Source: CAYOHG01 sp964465125 (GTDB taxonomy: Bacteria; Planctomycetota; Phycisphaerae; UBA1845; Fen-1342). Taken from it: a DNA stretch of 64,000 nt. A model generated the notes under the pieces. It worked only from the letters and a program-made list of their open reading frames with translations. It was not told the DNA's origin and ran no database searches. Positions 26,437 through 33,496 of this stretch are shown piece by piece (position 1 is the first letter of the stretch; every line of letters begins with the position of its first letter). The stretch is from the NCBI GenBank assembly GCA_964465125.1, contig CAYXIO010000018.1, positions 4,714 to 68,713 of the forward strand, given 5' to 3'. The translations under genes and the position numbers were made by a program.

Positions 26437-27201
26437 GTGCTGCGCTGCCCGCTGGCCTGCCGCATCAGCAGCTACGAGCCGTTCGAGTCCGATGCCTACG
26501 CGCATCTGGCCTCCCTCGGCGCGCGCTGCGTCGAGATTCTCGTTCCGGCGCAGGATCAGATCGAACCGACCCGAGCCGCGCTGGCGTCGCACGGCCTGCG
26601 GGTCACCACCATGCACGGCCCGTGCGACGTTTCCCGGCCCGACCTGGCCGCGCAGATCGAAGCGCAGATGCCCGCCTTCAACGCGCTGGGTTGCTCGATC
26701 TTCTTCGCCGCCGCCCAGGCCAAGGATACGCCGCTGCCGGTCGTCTACGAGCGGCTGCGCGCAGCGGGCGACGCGGCCGCGAAGCACGGCGTCACGATCG
26801 CGCTGGAGACGCATCCCGACCTCGTTACGAATGGCGACGTCGCGCTCCAGACGCTTCGCGGCGTGAACCACCTGAACGTGCGGATCAACTTCGACACGGC
26901 CAATGTGCATTTCTACAACCACAACGTCGACACGGTCGCCGAGCTGCGAAAAGTGATCGGCCAGGTCGCCTCGATCCACCTCAAGGACACGGACTGCGGC
27001 TATCGGCACTGGCACTTCCCCGCCCTGGGGCGCGGCGCCGTGCCGTTTGCGGCGGTGCTCAAGCTGCTGGACGATTCCGCGTTCTCCGGGCCGCTGACGA
27101 TCGAGATCGAGGGCATCGAAGGCGAGTCCAGGACACGCGAGCTGGTGCTCGGGCGCGTCAAGGAATCGGTGGACTTTCTGCGTCGTCTCGGCGTAGGCTG
27201 A
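26437..27201 (+). CDS. Xylose-isomerase-like TIM-barrel (sugar phosphate isomerase/epimerase)
   Basis: A 254-residue AP-endonuclease-2/xylose-isomerase-like barrel. The probable metal ligands are Glu in VTIALETHPDLV (about residue 125), Asp/His in RINFDTANVHFYN, His in VASIHLKDTDCG, and Glu in LTIEIEGIEGE. It starts at GTG 26437 with GAGGAG upstream. The family includes myo-inositol catabolic enzymes and ketose 3-epimerases; the substrate is undetermined. The HTH-EIIA gene lies just downstream. Confidence 0.85.
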   Translation: MLRCPLACRISSYEPFESDAYAHLASLGARCVEILVPAQDQIEPTRAALASHGLRVTTMHGPCDVSRPDLAAQIEAQMPAFNALGCSIFFAAAQAKDTPLPVVYERLRAAGDAAAKHGVTIALETHPDLVTNGDVALQTLRGVNHLNVRINFDTANVHFYNHNVDTVAELRKVIGQVASIHLKDTDCGYRHWHFPALGRGAVPFAAVLKLLDDSAFSGPLTIEIEGIEGESRTRELVLGRVKESVDFLRRLGVG

Positions 27202-27261
27202 GCAGGGCAGACTTCCGCAGGGGTGCGCCCGATCGGAGGTTTGCCGCGGGCGGCGCAGCGC

Positions 27262-27969
27262 ATGCCGTATGGCAACATGAGTCTTGACGAGCTCGCGCGG
27301 CACCTGGGTCAGGATGCGCGCGAATTGCGCCGCATGGCCGAGCGCGGGACGCTGCCGGGGCAGATGGTCGGCGGGGAGTGGCGCTTCAACCGCGCGCAGC
27401 TACTCGATTGGCTGCAACGCGAGATGCACGGTCTGAGCGAACCGGTGCTTCATCGGCTCGAACGCGCGATGTCCGAGGGCAGCCGCGACGCGATCTTCGG
27501 CGCGCTGCTGGCGGCGGAGGCGGTCGACATGAACCTCGCGGCGCGTTCGCGCGCTTCGGTGCTGCGCGAGATCGTGCGCCTCGCCGAGCGGACCGGGCTG
27601 GTCTACGACGCGCCCGCGATCGTCGAAGCGCTGGAAGAACGCGAGACGCTCTGCTCGACCGGTCTGCCCGGGGGCTTCGCCTTCCCGCACCCGCGCCGGC
27701 CGCTGCCTTACGCGACCGCCGAGCCGTTGCTGTGCCTGGCGCGCGTGCCCGGGGGGATTCCGTTCGCAGCCCCGGACGGGCGCCTGACCCACCTGTTCGT
27801 GCTGATCTGCGCTCACGAGGAGCGCCAACACCTGCAAGCGCTGGCCCGGCTCGCGCTCATGTTCTCGACCGACCTGCCCACCCGGCTGGCGGCGCTGGAC
27901 GACCCGGCCGAGGCGCTGGCCGACGTCCTCCGCACCGAGCGCGAGCTGCTGGCGCGGAAATCAGGCTGA
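27262..27969 (+). CDS. Helix-turn-helix protein fused to PTS EIIA-Ntr domain
   Basis: A protein of about 235 residues. Residues 5-55 (SLDELARHLGQDARELRRMA through the GEWRFNRAQLLDWLQ wing) form an excisionase/MerR-like DNA-binding domain. Residues about 85-230 form a PTS IIA-type 2/PtsN-like domain, with the phosphoacceptor His in GGFAFPHPRRPLPY. No EIIB, EIIC, HPr or EI gene is in the window. The start is uncertain: GTG 27223 and ATG 27277 are alternatives. It probably links phosphotransfer state to DNA binding, but that is inferred from domain order. Confidence 0.82.
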   Translation: MPYGNMSLDELARHLGQDARELRRMAERGTLPGQMVGGEWRFNRAQLLDWLQREMHGLSEPVLHRLERAMSEGSRDAIFGALLAAEAVDMNLAARSRASVLREIVRLAERTGLVYDAPAIVEALEERETLCSTGLPGGFAFPHPRRPLPYATAEPLLCLARVPGGIPFAAPDGRLTHLFVLICAHEERQHLQALARLALMFSTDLPTRLAALDDPAEALADVLRTERELLARKSG

Positions 27970-28094
27970 GCGGCGAAGCTGCGCTGCGACGACCGTACCG
28001 GACAAGTCAGGAGTATTCCGGGCGCGGGCGACGGCCCAGGGGGGTATCGTGGTCGGCCACGGGGGGCCGACGCTGCCGAATCAGCGAACACGGC

Positions 28095-29387
28095 TTATTC
28101 GATCGACCGCACGATCAGCGTGTCATTCTGCCCGCCGAAGCCGAAGCTGTTGCTCAGGCAGGTGCGCACGCGCGCCGCGCGGGCCTGGTTGGGCACGTAG
28201 TCGAGGTCGCAGTTCGGGTCGGGGTTTTGATAGTTGATCGTCGGCGGCAGAACCTGGTCGCGGATGGCCAGCACGCAGGTGATCAGCTCCACGGCGCCGG
28301 CGGCCGCGACGAGGTGTCCGAGCATGCTCTTGACGCTGCTGACCGGAACCTTGCGGGCGTTGTCGCCGAAAACGGCCTTGATGGCGCGCGTCTCGAGCTT
28401 GTCGTTCTCTTCCGTCCCCGTGCCGTGGGCCGAGATGTAGTCGATGTCTTCCGGCTGGAGGGCGGCATCCTTCAGCGCGGCGCGCATGGAGGCGATCGCG
28501 CCGCGGCCGTCCTCGTGGATGTCGGTCACGCGGAAGGCGTCCGCCGTCGAGCCGTAGCCGATCATCTCGCCCCAGATTCTGGCGCCGCGGCGGCGGGCGA
28601 ATTCGAGCTCCTCGAGCACGAGGATTCCCGCGCCTTCGCCGATGACAAAGCCGTCGCGCGTGCGATCGAACGGGCGCGAGGCGGTCTGCGGCGAGTCGTT
28701 GCGGGTGCTCAGCGCGGTCAGTCGATTGAAGCCGGTCACGCCCAGCGGGTGAATCATGCTGTGCGCGCCGCCGGTCATCATCACGTCGGCGTCGCCGCGC
28801 TGAATGATCGCGGTCGCCTCGCCGATGGCCTGGGTGCTGGCGGAGCAGGCGGTCAGCGTATTCAGGCTCGGGCCCTGCGCGTGATAGCGACAGGCCAGGT
28901 GGCCCGCGGCGCAGTTGGGGTCCTGCTCGAACTCGCGGCTGCTGGTCATGGTGGCGTAGGCGCGTTCGGCCCACTTCATCGCGTCGAGCTGGCGCGTCTG
29001 CGGGTTCCAGCCGGTCACCGCCGCCGCGATGAAGTGATCCGTATCGATCGGTCCCTCGCCGGCGCCGAGGTAGATTCCGAACATCTCCGGATCGATGTTC
29101 CGTGCGGCGCCCAGGCCCGAGGCCTGCCAGGCCATCTCGGCGGCGGCCAACGCGAAACCGACGTTGCGGCTGGCGGTCTTGTGATTCTCGTAGGCCTCGC
29201 CGAGGAACTTCCGCAGGTCGAAGTTCTTGACCTCGGCCGAGAAGGTGGTCGGGTAGGCGCTGGCGTCGAAGATCGTCGTGCGGTCGATCCCGCATTCCGA
29301 GCGCAGCAGCCGCTTCCACGCGCTCTCGATGTCATGCCCGAGCGGCGTGATCCAACCGATGCCCGTGATGACTACGCGACGACGCAT
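28095..29387 (-). CDS. Beta-ketoacyl-ACP synthase, complete active site (KS1)
   Basis: A 430-residue FabF-like condensing enzyme. The active-site Cys is in LTACSASTQA (about residue 165), the first His in ISAHGTGTEEND, and the Lys and second His in SVKSMLGHLVAAAG. It starts at ATG 29387 (MRRRVVITGIGWITPLG). It is the last gene of the minus-strand cluster, after KS2. Divergence from housekeeping FabF around NVGFALAAAEMAW suggests a dedicated pathway. The pairing with a degenerate KS resembles the KS/chain-length-factor pairs of type II polyketide and aryl polyene systems. Confidence 0.93.
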   Translation of the reverse strand: MRRRVVITGIGWITPLGHDIESAWKRLLRSECGIDRTTIFDASAYPTTFSAEVKNFDLRKFLGEAYENHKTASRNVGFALAAAEMAWQASGLGAARNIDPEMFGIYLGAGEGPIDTDHFIAAAVTGWNPQTRQLDAMKWAERAYATMTSSREFEQDPNCAAGHLACRYHAQGPSLNTLTACSASTQAIGEATAIIQRGDADVMMTGGAHSMIHPLGVTGFNRLTALSTRNDSPQTASRPFDRTRDGFVIGEGAGILVLEELEFARRRGARIWGEMIGYGSTADAFRVTDIHEDGRGAIASMRAALKDAALQPEDIDYISAHGTGTEENDKLETRAIKAVFGDNARKVPVSSVKSMLGHLVAAAGAVELITCVLAIRDQVLPPTINYQNPDPNCDLDYVPNQARAARVRTCLSNSFGFGGQNDTLIVRSIE

Positions 29388-29521
29388 GGGCGCTCCAACA
29401 ATGACGAATAGCGAGTTAAGGACTAACCCGGTCGGCGCTTCGCGCAAGGCGCACATGCACCTCAATCGCAATTCGCCGTTCGCATTTCGCCATTCGCCAT
29501 TCGATATCCGCTACTCACTGC
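29388..29521. repeat. Intergenic segment with ATTCGCC-type short repeats
   Basis: Between KS1 and KS2, 29470-29503 contains ATTCGCCGTTCGC, ATTTCGCCATTCGCC and ATTCG in near-tandem. Near 29404-29413 the related GACGAATAGCGAG occurs on the other strand. It resembles the elements at the hflX/hydrolase junction (45801-45920) and is less GC-rich than its surroundings. Confidence 0.55.
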
Positions 29522-30862
29522 TCACTCGCGATAGCGGCGGATCACCAGGGCCGCGTTCTGTCCGCCGACCAGGGCGTAGGCCTGGCTGAGAGCCGCCTCG
29601 ATCCGCGCGTCGACCGGTCCGCGCGTCACCACGCGCAATCCCAGGGCCGGGTCCATCGGGTCGCTGTTGATCGCAGGCGGGATGGTGTTGTGGTGCACGC
29701 TCAGCACCGCCGCGATGAAGTCGATCGCGCCGCTGCCGGCGCCGTTGTTGCCCAGGCCCCCCTTGACGCTCAGCACGGGCGTCTCGGCGACGTGCGCACC
29801 CAGCGTCGTGCGGATGGAGGCGGCCTCCGCCGCGTCGCGATCCGGGATTCCCGTGGCAAACGCTCCGATCAGATCGAGCTGCTCGGGGGCGACGCGCGCG
29901 TCGCGCAGCGCTTTGCGCGCCGCCAGCGCGGTGCCGCGGCCGTCGGGCGGCGGCGGGGCCGGCTGCTGCGAAGCGAAGGCGTCGTTGCTGGCGCCGAAGC
30001 CGACCAGCTCGGCGTAGATGCGCGCCCCGCGCGCCTGGGCGTGCTCGAGCGCTTCGAGCACCACGATTCCGCCGCCTTCCGACACCACGGTCCCGCTGCG
30101 GCGCAGCCCGAACGGCCGGCATGCGCGGGCGGGCTCACCGTTCTCCACGCTGAGCCGCTTGCCCAGCGACTGGCGCAGCAGGGCCATCGGGTTGATCTTG
30201 CTCTCGGCGCCGCCGCAGAGGCAAACGTCCGCCACGCCGCGCGCGATCGTGCGGAACGCCTCGCCGATGGCCAGGTGGCTGCTGGCCTCGCCGCAGGTGA
30301 TGGTGTTGCTGGGCCCCTGCGTGTCGTGCACGATGGTGACGTGGCAGGCCAGCATGTTGGGCAGGAACTTGAGCAGCCAGAGGGGCGTGAGATTGGTCAT
30401 GCCCTCGGCGCCCCACTTGATCAGCGTGAAGTTGTCATCGACGACGGCGGCGGAAAGGGCCTCGGCCAGCTCGGGCAGGTCGGCGCAAATCAGCCCGGCG
30501 CCGATGTTGCAGCCGACGCGCGTGCTGTCCGGAAGCCGGGAGCCGTCGGCCTCGCCGCGCTCCACCAGGCACTTGGTGTGCAGCCCGCTGTCGCACACCG
30601 CAACGTGGGCGGCGGCGACGGCCAGGACGATGTCCCGGGCCATGATCTTGCCGGCCTTGCGGTACTTCTTGGGCACGAAGTCGCCGATCTCCAGCGCGCC
30701 GATCTCCGCGCCGATCTGCGAATCGAACCGGGACGGGTCGAACGCGCTCAGCCGGCGGACTGCGTTGCGGCCCTCCAGCAGGCCGTTCCAGAACTCCGCG
30801 GCGCCGCGGCCGATCGGCGTGACGGGGCCCAGTCCGGTGATGACGACCCGGCGCTCGCTCAC
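29522..30862 (-). CDS. Ketoacyl-synthase homologue lacking both catalytic histidines (KS2)
   Basis: A 446-residue thiolase-fold protein starting MSERRVVITGLGPVTPIG. The Cys is kept (NTITCGEASSHLAIGEA), but the first His position reads IGAFATGIPDRD instead of AHGTGT, and the second reads VKGGLGNNGAGSG instead of KS-x-x-GH. Decarboxylative condensation is therefore not expected. By analogy with chain-length factors, it may dimerise with KS1 and shape its pocket; unlike those, it retains the Cys. Its stop codon is followed by GCAGTGAG repeats. Its start overlaps the dehydratase stop by 4 bases. Confidence 0.88.
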   Translation of the reverse strand: MSERRVVITGLGPVTPIGRGAAEFWNGLLEGRNAVRRLSAFDPSRFDSQIGAEIGALEIGDFVPKKYRKAGKIMARDIVLAVAAAHVAVCDSGLHTKCLVERGEADGSRLPDSTRVGCNIGAGLICADLPELAEALSAAVVDDNFTLIKWGAEGMTNLTPLWLLKFLPNMLACHVTIVHDTQGPSNTITCGEASSHLAIGEAFRTIARGVADVCLCGGAESKINPMALLRQSLGKRLSVENGEPARACRPFGLRRSGTVVSEGGGIVVLEALEHAQARGARIYAELVGFGASNDAFASQQPAPPPPDGRGTALAARKALRDARVAPEQLDLIGAFATGIPDRDAAEAASIRTTLGAHVAETPVLSVKGGLGNNGAGSGAIDFIAAVLSVHHNTIPPAINSDPMDPALGLRVVTRGPVDARIEAALSQAYALVGGQNAALVIRRYRE

Positions 30863-31347
30863 AGCGAAATCCTTTCAGCAGCGCGCATCCGGTAGGTGGC
30901 CAGCAGGGCGCGGAACTCCGGCGTGAAGACGAAATTCTCCTCCGGGAATTCGAGGCCGCTCAGGTTCTGGTCGATGTGCGAGAACACGATTTCGACTTCG
31001 CCGACCAGCTCGTCCTGAATCGTGATCCGCCCGCGGGTGGCGGCGGCGGCGGCGGTCAGGTGCTCGACCGACGCTTCGTAGCGCAGCGTCTCGCCGGGCC
31101 GGACCAGCCGGTCGAAGCGCGCCCGCGTCACCTTAGCGAGGATCACCTTCTCGCGGAAGTCGCGCGCTTCGCCGACCAGGATACCGGCGGTCTGAGCCAT
31201 GCCCTCGATCATCAGGCTGGCGGGCATGACCGGAAACTCGGGGAAATGGTCGTGCAGGTGGTCCTCCGCGAGCGTGACGTTCTTCACCGTCACGGCCCGG
31301 CGGCCCGACTCAAACTGCTCGAAGCGATCGAACCAGATCCAGCGCAC
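30859..31347 (-). CDS. Hot-dog 3-hydroxyacyl-ACP dehydratase (FabZ-like) 1
   Basis: A 162-residue single hot-dog domain. The catalytic His and Glu are in DHFPEFPVMPASLMIEGMAQ (about residues 33-52), matching the FabZ/FabA pattern. The family's usual Gly after MP is Ala here. It removes water from 3-hydroxyacyl-ACP. It overlaps the KS2 start by 4 bases (ATGA-type coupling) and starts 17 bases after the ACP stop codon, so ACP, dehydratase and KS2 are probably one transcript. Confidence 0.88.
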   Translation of the reverse strand: MRWIWFDRFEQFESGRRAVTVKNVTLAEDHLHDHFPEFPVMPASLMIEGMAQTAGILVGEARDFREKVILAKVTRARFDRLVRPGETLRYEASVEHLTAAAAATRGRITIQDELVGEVEIVFSHIDQNLSGLEFPEENFVFTPEFRALLATYRMRAAERISL

Positions 31348-31363
31348 GAATCTCGCGCCCTCT

Positions 31364-31759
31364 CTAGGAACCGAGCTTGGCCCGCACGAAATTCACGATC
31401 GTGCCGACGGTGAACACGTCCGAGATCTTGTCGATGTCGGGGTCCTGCGCGAACTGGCTGAGATCCGCATGCGGCATCGCCTGCTTGAGCGCCGCCAGGC
31501 CGCGCTCGTTCAGCTTGCGGTCGTTCACGTAGTCGGCGTTGCTCAGCACGTTGCTGGGGATCAGCTCTTCCTGCGGAATCTTCAGCCCGAAAGTCTTTTC
31601 CAGGCGAAACACGATGTCCAGAAAGTCGATCGACTCGGCCCCCAGGTCGCCGGTGAGCGTGGCGCTCTCGGTGACCTCGTCCTCCTCGACGCTCAGCGCA
31701 TCGACCAGCGTCTGTCGGACCTTCTCGAACACTTCCTCTCGCGTCATGGTTGCAGCCAT
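31364..31759 (-). CDS. Acyl carrier protein with long insertion
   Basis: A 131-residue carrier protein; a normal ACP has about 75-80. The phosphopantetheine Ser is in LGAESIDFLDIVFRLE (about residue 43). After FGLKIPQEELIP the usual short loop is replaced by about 45 residues, including NERGLAALKQAMPHADL and FAQDPDIDKISD, before the last helix FTVGTIVNFVRAKL. The insertion may form extra helices or a docking surface. It lies between two dehydratase genes of the KS cluster. Confidence 0.9.
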   Translation of the reverse strand: MAATMTREEVFEKVRQTLVDALSVEEDEVTESATLTGDLGAESIDFLDIVFRLEKTFGLKIPQEELIPSNVLSNADYVNDRKLNERGLAALKQAMPHADLSQFAQDPDIDKISDVFTVGTIVNFVRAKLGS

Positions 31760-31807
31760 ACCTGCCTTCCTCCACTCGACCGCGCGGTGGTTGCCGCGTC
31801 CGATGCG

Positions 31808-32302
31808 CTACACGGCCGCGGCCGGCGCCGTCACGCCCCGCCACAGCAGCGCGAACTGGCAGCGCAGGCGGGCGCGCAGCCGTTCATCCATCTCCCTCAG
31901 GTCCGGATCGCTGTCGCACAGGTTCAGGTGACGCAGGGTCAGGCGGGCCTTGACGATCTCGCGCCCCGCGACCGACCCACTGGCCGCGAAAGCACTGTGC
32001 GCCTCGGCCAGCTCTTTGCACTCGCACGTCACGGACATCACCTGCCCGGGGGCCAGGAAGCTGCGATACGTGACGTTTCGGGCTTCCTTCAGAACCACCA
32101 GGCTGTGCGAAAAATCCTGGCTGTGCCGCACCAGCCACGCCGACGCCTGAGTCATCGCCTCCAGCATCAGCACGCCGGGCAGCACCGGGAACGTCGGAAA
32201 ATGATCCGCCAGGTATTCCTCGGCCAGCGACAGGGCCTTCTCCGCGACGATCCGGCGCCCCGGCTCGAGCTCCAGTATCCGATCAACCAGGACGAACTTC
32301 AC
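31808..32302 (-). CDS. Hot-dog 3-hydroxyacyl-ACP dehydratase (FabZ/FabA-like) 2
   Basis: A 164-residue hot-dog protein with the catalytic block DHFPTFPVLPGVLMLEAMTQ (about residues 33-52). It is only distantly related to the first dehydratase, so the pair may handle different chain lengths, form a heterodimer, or one may isomerise the double bond. It starts at ATG 32302, 130 bases after the acyltransferase stop codon. Confidence 0.88.
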   Translation of the reverse strand: MKFVLVDRILELEPGRRIVAEKALSLAEEYLADHFPTFPVLPGVLMLEAMTQASAWLVRHSQDFSHSLVVLKEARNVTYRSFLAPGQVMSVTCECKELAEAHSAFAASGSVAGREIVKARLTLRHLNLCDSDPDLREMDERLRARLRCQFALLWRGVTAPAAAV

Positions 32303-32431
32303 GCCGGCGTACCATCCTCATGACCATCCAACCGCGCGCCGCGACCCGATCGTCCGGCACAAGTTGGGCGGATTCTATCCGCGCCGCCGTAGACCGGCTA
32401 GCCGACCACCAAGCCGTGCGAACATAACCGC

Positions 32432-33436
32432 TTACGAGCGGCTCAAATGATCCGGGTGCTTGCGGACGTGGGCCTCGATCCCGTCCGCATACTTCTGCAT
32501 CAGCTCGCCCACCAGCCCCGGATCGTCCCGACCGGACGCTTCGCCTGGCACAAACAGCGGCGGTTGCGCGATCAGCCGGAAGTAGAATCCCGGCCGCGAG
32601 ACGACAAACGCTTGCAGGATCGTCGCGCGGCAGCGCAGCGCAATCTGCAAGGTCCCGGTCAGGAACTCGCGCTGCTCGCCGAAGATGCGCACCGGGCAGG
32701 TCTTGAGCGACAGACCGCGTATCCGCCCGATGTCCAGCGCGCTGCCGACCACCCGGTTCTCCTGGAAGCAGCGGTAGATGTCGCGCGGGAACGAGTCGGC
32801 ATACAGCACGCGGATCGAGCGAATCTCGGGAAACGTCTCGGCGTACATGTCCTGCACGTAGAGCCGGCTCGCACCCTCGTTCCGGTCGCGAATCCCCGCG
32901 CAGCGATAGCCCAGCAGGGCCATCAGCAGGCCCGCCACGTGGTGCGAACCATTGTGACTCAAGAGCACGTAGACCCCGTTCCCGCGCGCCAGCGCCTGAT
33001 CCAGATGCTCGCGGCCGTGGAAGCGGATTCGCCGGAGGATCTTGTGCTTCGGCAGCCGATCGAAGATCAGGTAGAAAAGCTTGTCGCAGCGCGTTCGGCA
33101 GAAGTAGCGCCGGATGATTCGGTTCTGCCGCGAGCGCGAAACGCCCTCCGGGAAGACGGCGTCCAGGGCGCGTCGATAGCGCCCCCGGCGTTTGAAGTTG
33201 ATCAAGTACTCGAGCGCGCCGAAGAAGCGGCCGAAAACGTACAGGCCCTTCAGGCTGAACAGGCGCGCCCAGAGCCAGAGGAACCCGCGCACGAGCTCGA
33301 ACTTGAAGCGGGTAAACCAGTGGACACCGGGGCGCGAGGGCTGCCCGTTACCCGTCGGCGGACTTGGCCGGTCGGGCGACACACCTTCCCCCGCCGCCGC
33401 GGTCCCGCGGCTGGTTTGTGCAAGATCGGTCAGCAT
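32432..33436 (-). CDS. LpxL/HtrB-like acyltransferase
   Basis: A 334-residue protein of the lipid A acyltransferase family. Residues about 40-75 form a membrane-associated helix (FKFELVRGFLWLWARLFSL). The motif block is VLLSHNGSHHVAGLLMALLG. Canonical HX4D/E has an acidic residue where this protein has the second His of SHH, so the catalytic pair may differ. VVGSALDIGRIRGLS and the loop TGTLQIALRCRATILQAFVV match later family blocks. It probably transfers the acyl chain made by the neighbouring KS/ACP genes to a lipid. The first 35 residues are Pro/Ser-rich, so the start may lie downstream. Confidence 0.8.
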   Translation of the reverse strand: MLTDLAQTSRGTAAAGEGVSPDRPSPPTGNGQPSRPGVHWFTRFKFELVRGFLWLWARLFSLKGLYVFGRFFGALEYLINFKRRGRYRRALDAVFPEGVSRSRQNRIIRRYFCRTRCDKLFYLIFDRLPKHKILRRIRFHGREHLDQALARGNGVYVLLSHNGSHHVAGLLMALLGYRCAGIRDRNEGASRLYVQDMYAETFPEIRSIRVLYADSFPRDIYRCFQENRVVGSALDIGRIRGLSLKTCPVRIFGEQREFLTGTLQIALRCRATILQAFVVSRPGFYFRLIAQPPLFVPGEASGRDDPGLVGELMQKYADGIEAHVRKHPDHLSRS

Positions 33437-33496
33437 CGGGCAACCATTCTGCTGGTGAACGCACGGCTCCGCAATAGCGCCCGCAGCGCGGACGGC

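Noticed and set aside
28095..33436. A type II polyketide gene cluster
   Set aside because: There is no ketoreductase, cyclase or aromatase, and the LpxL-like acyltransferase points to lipids. The KS pair alone is not sufficient.
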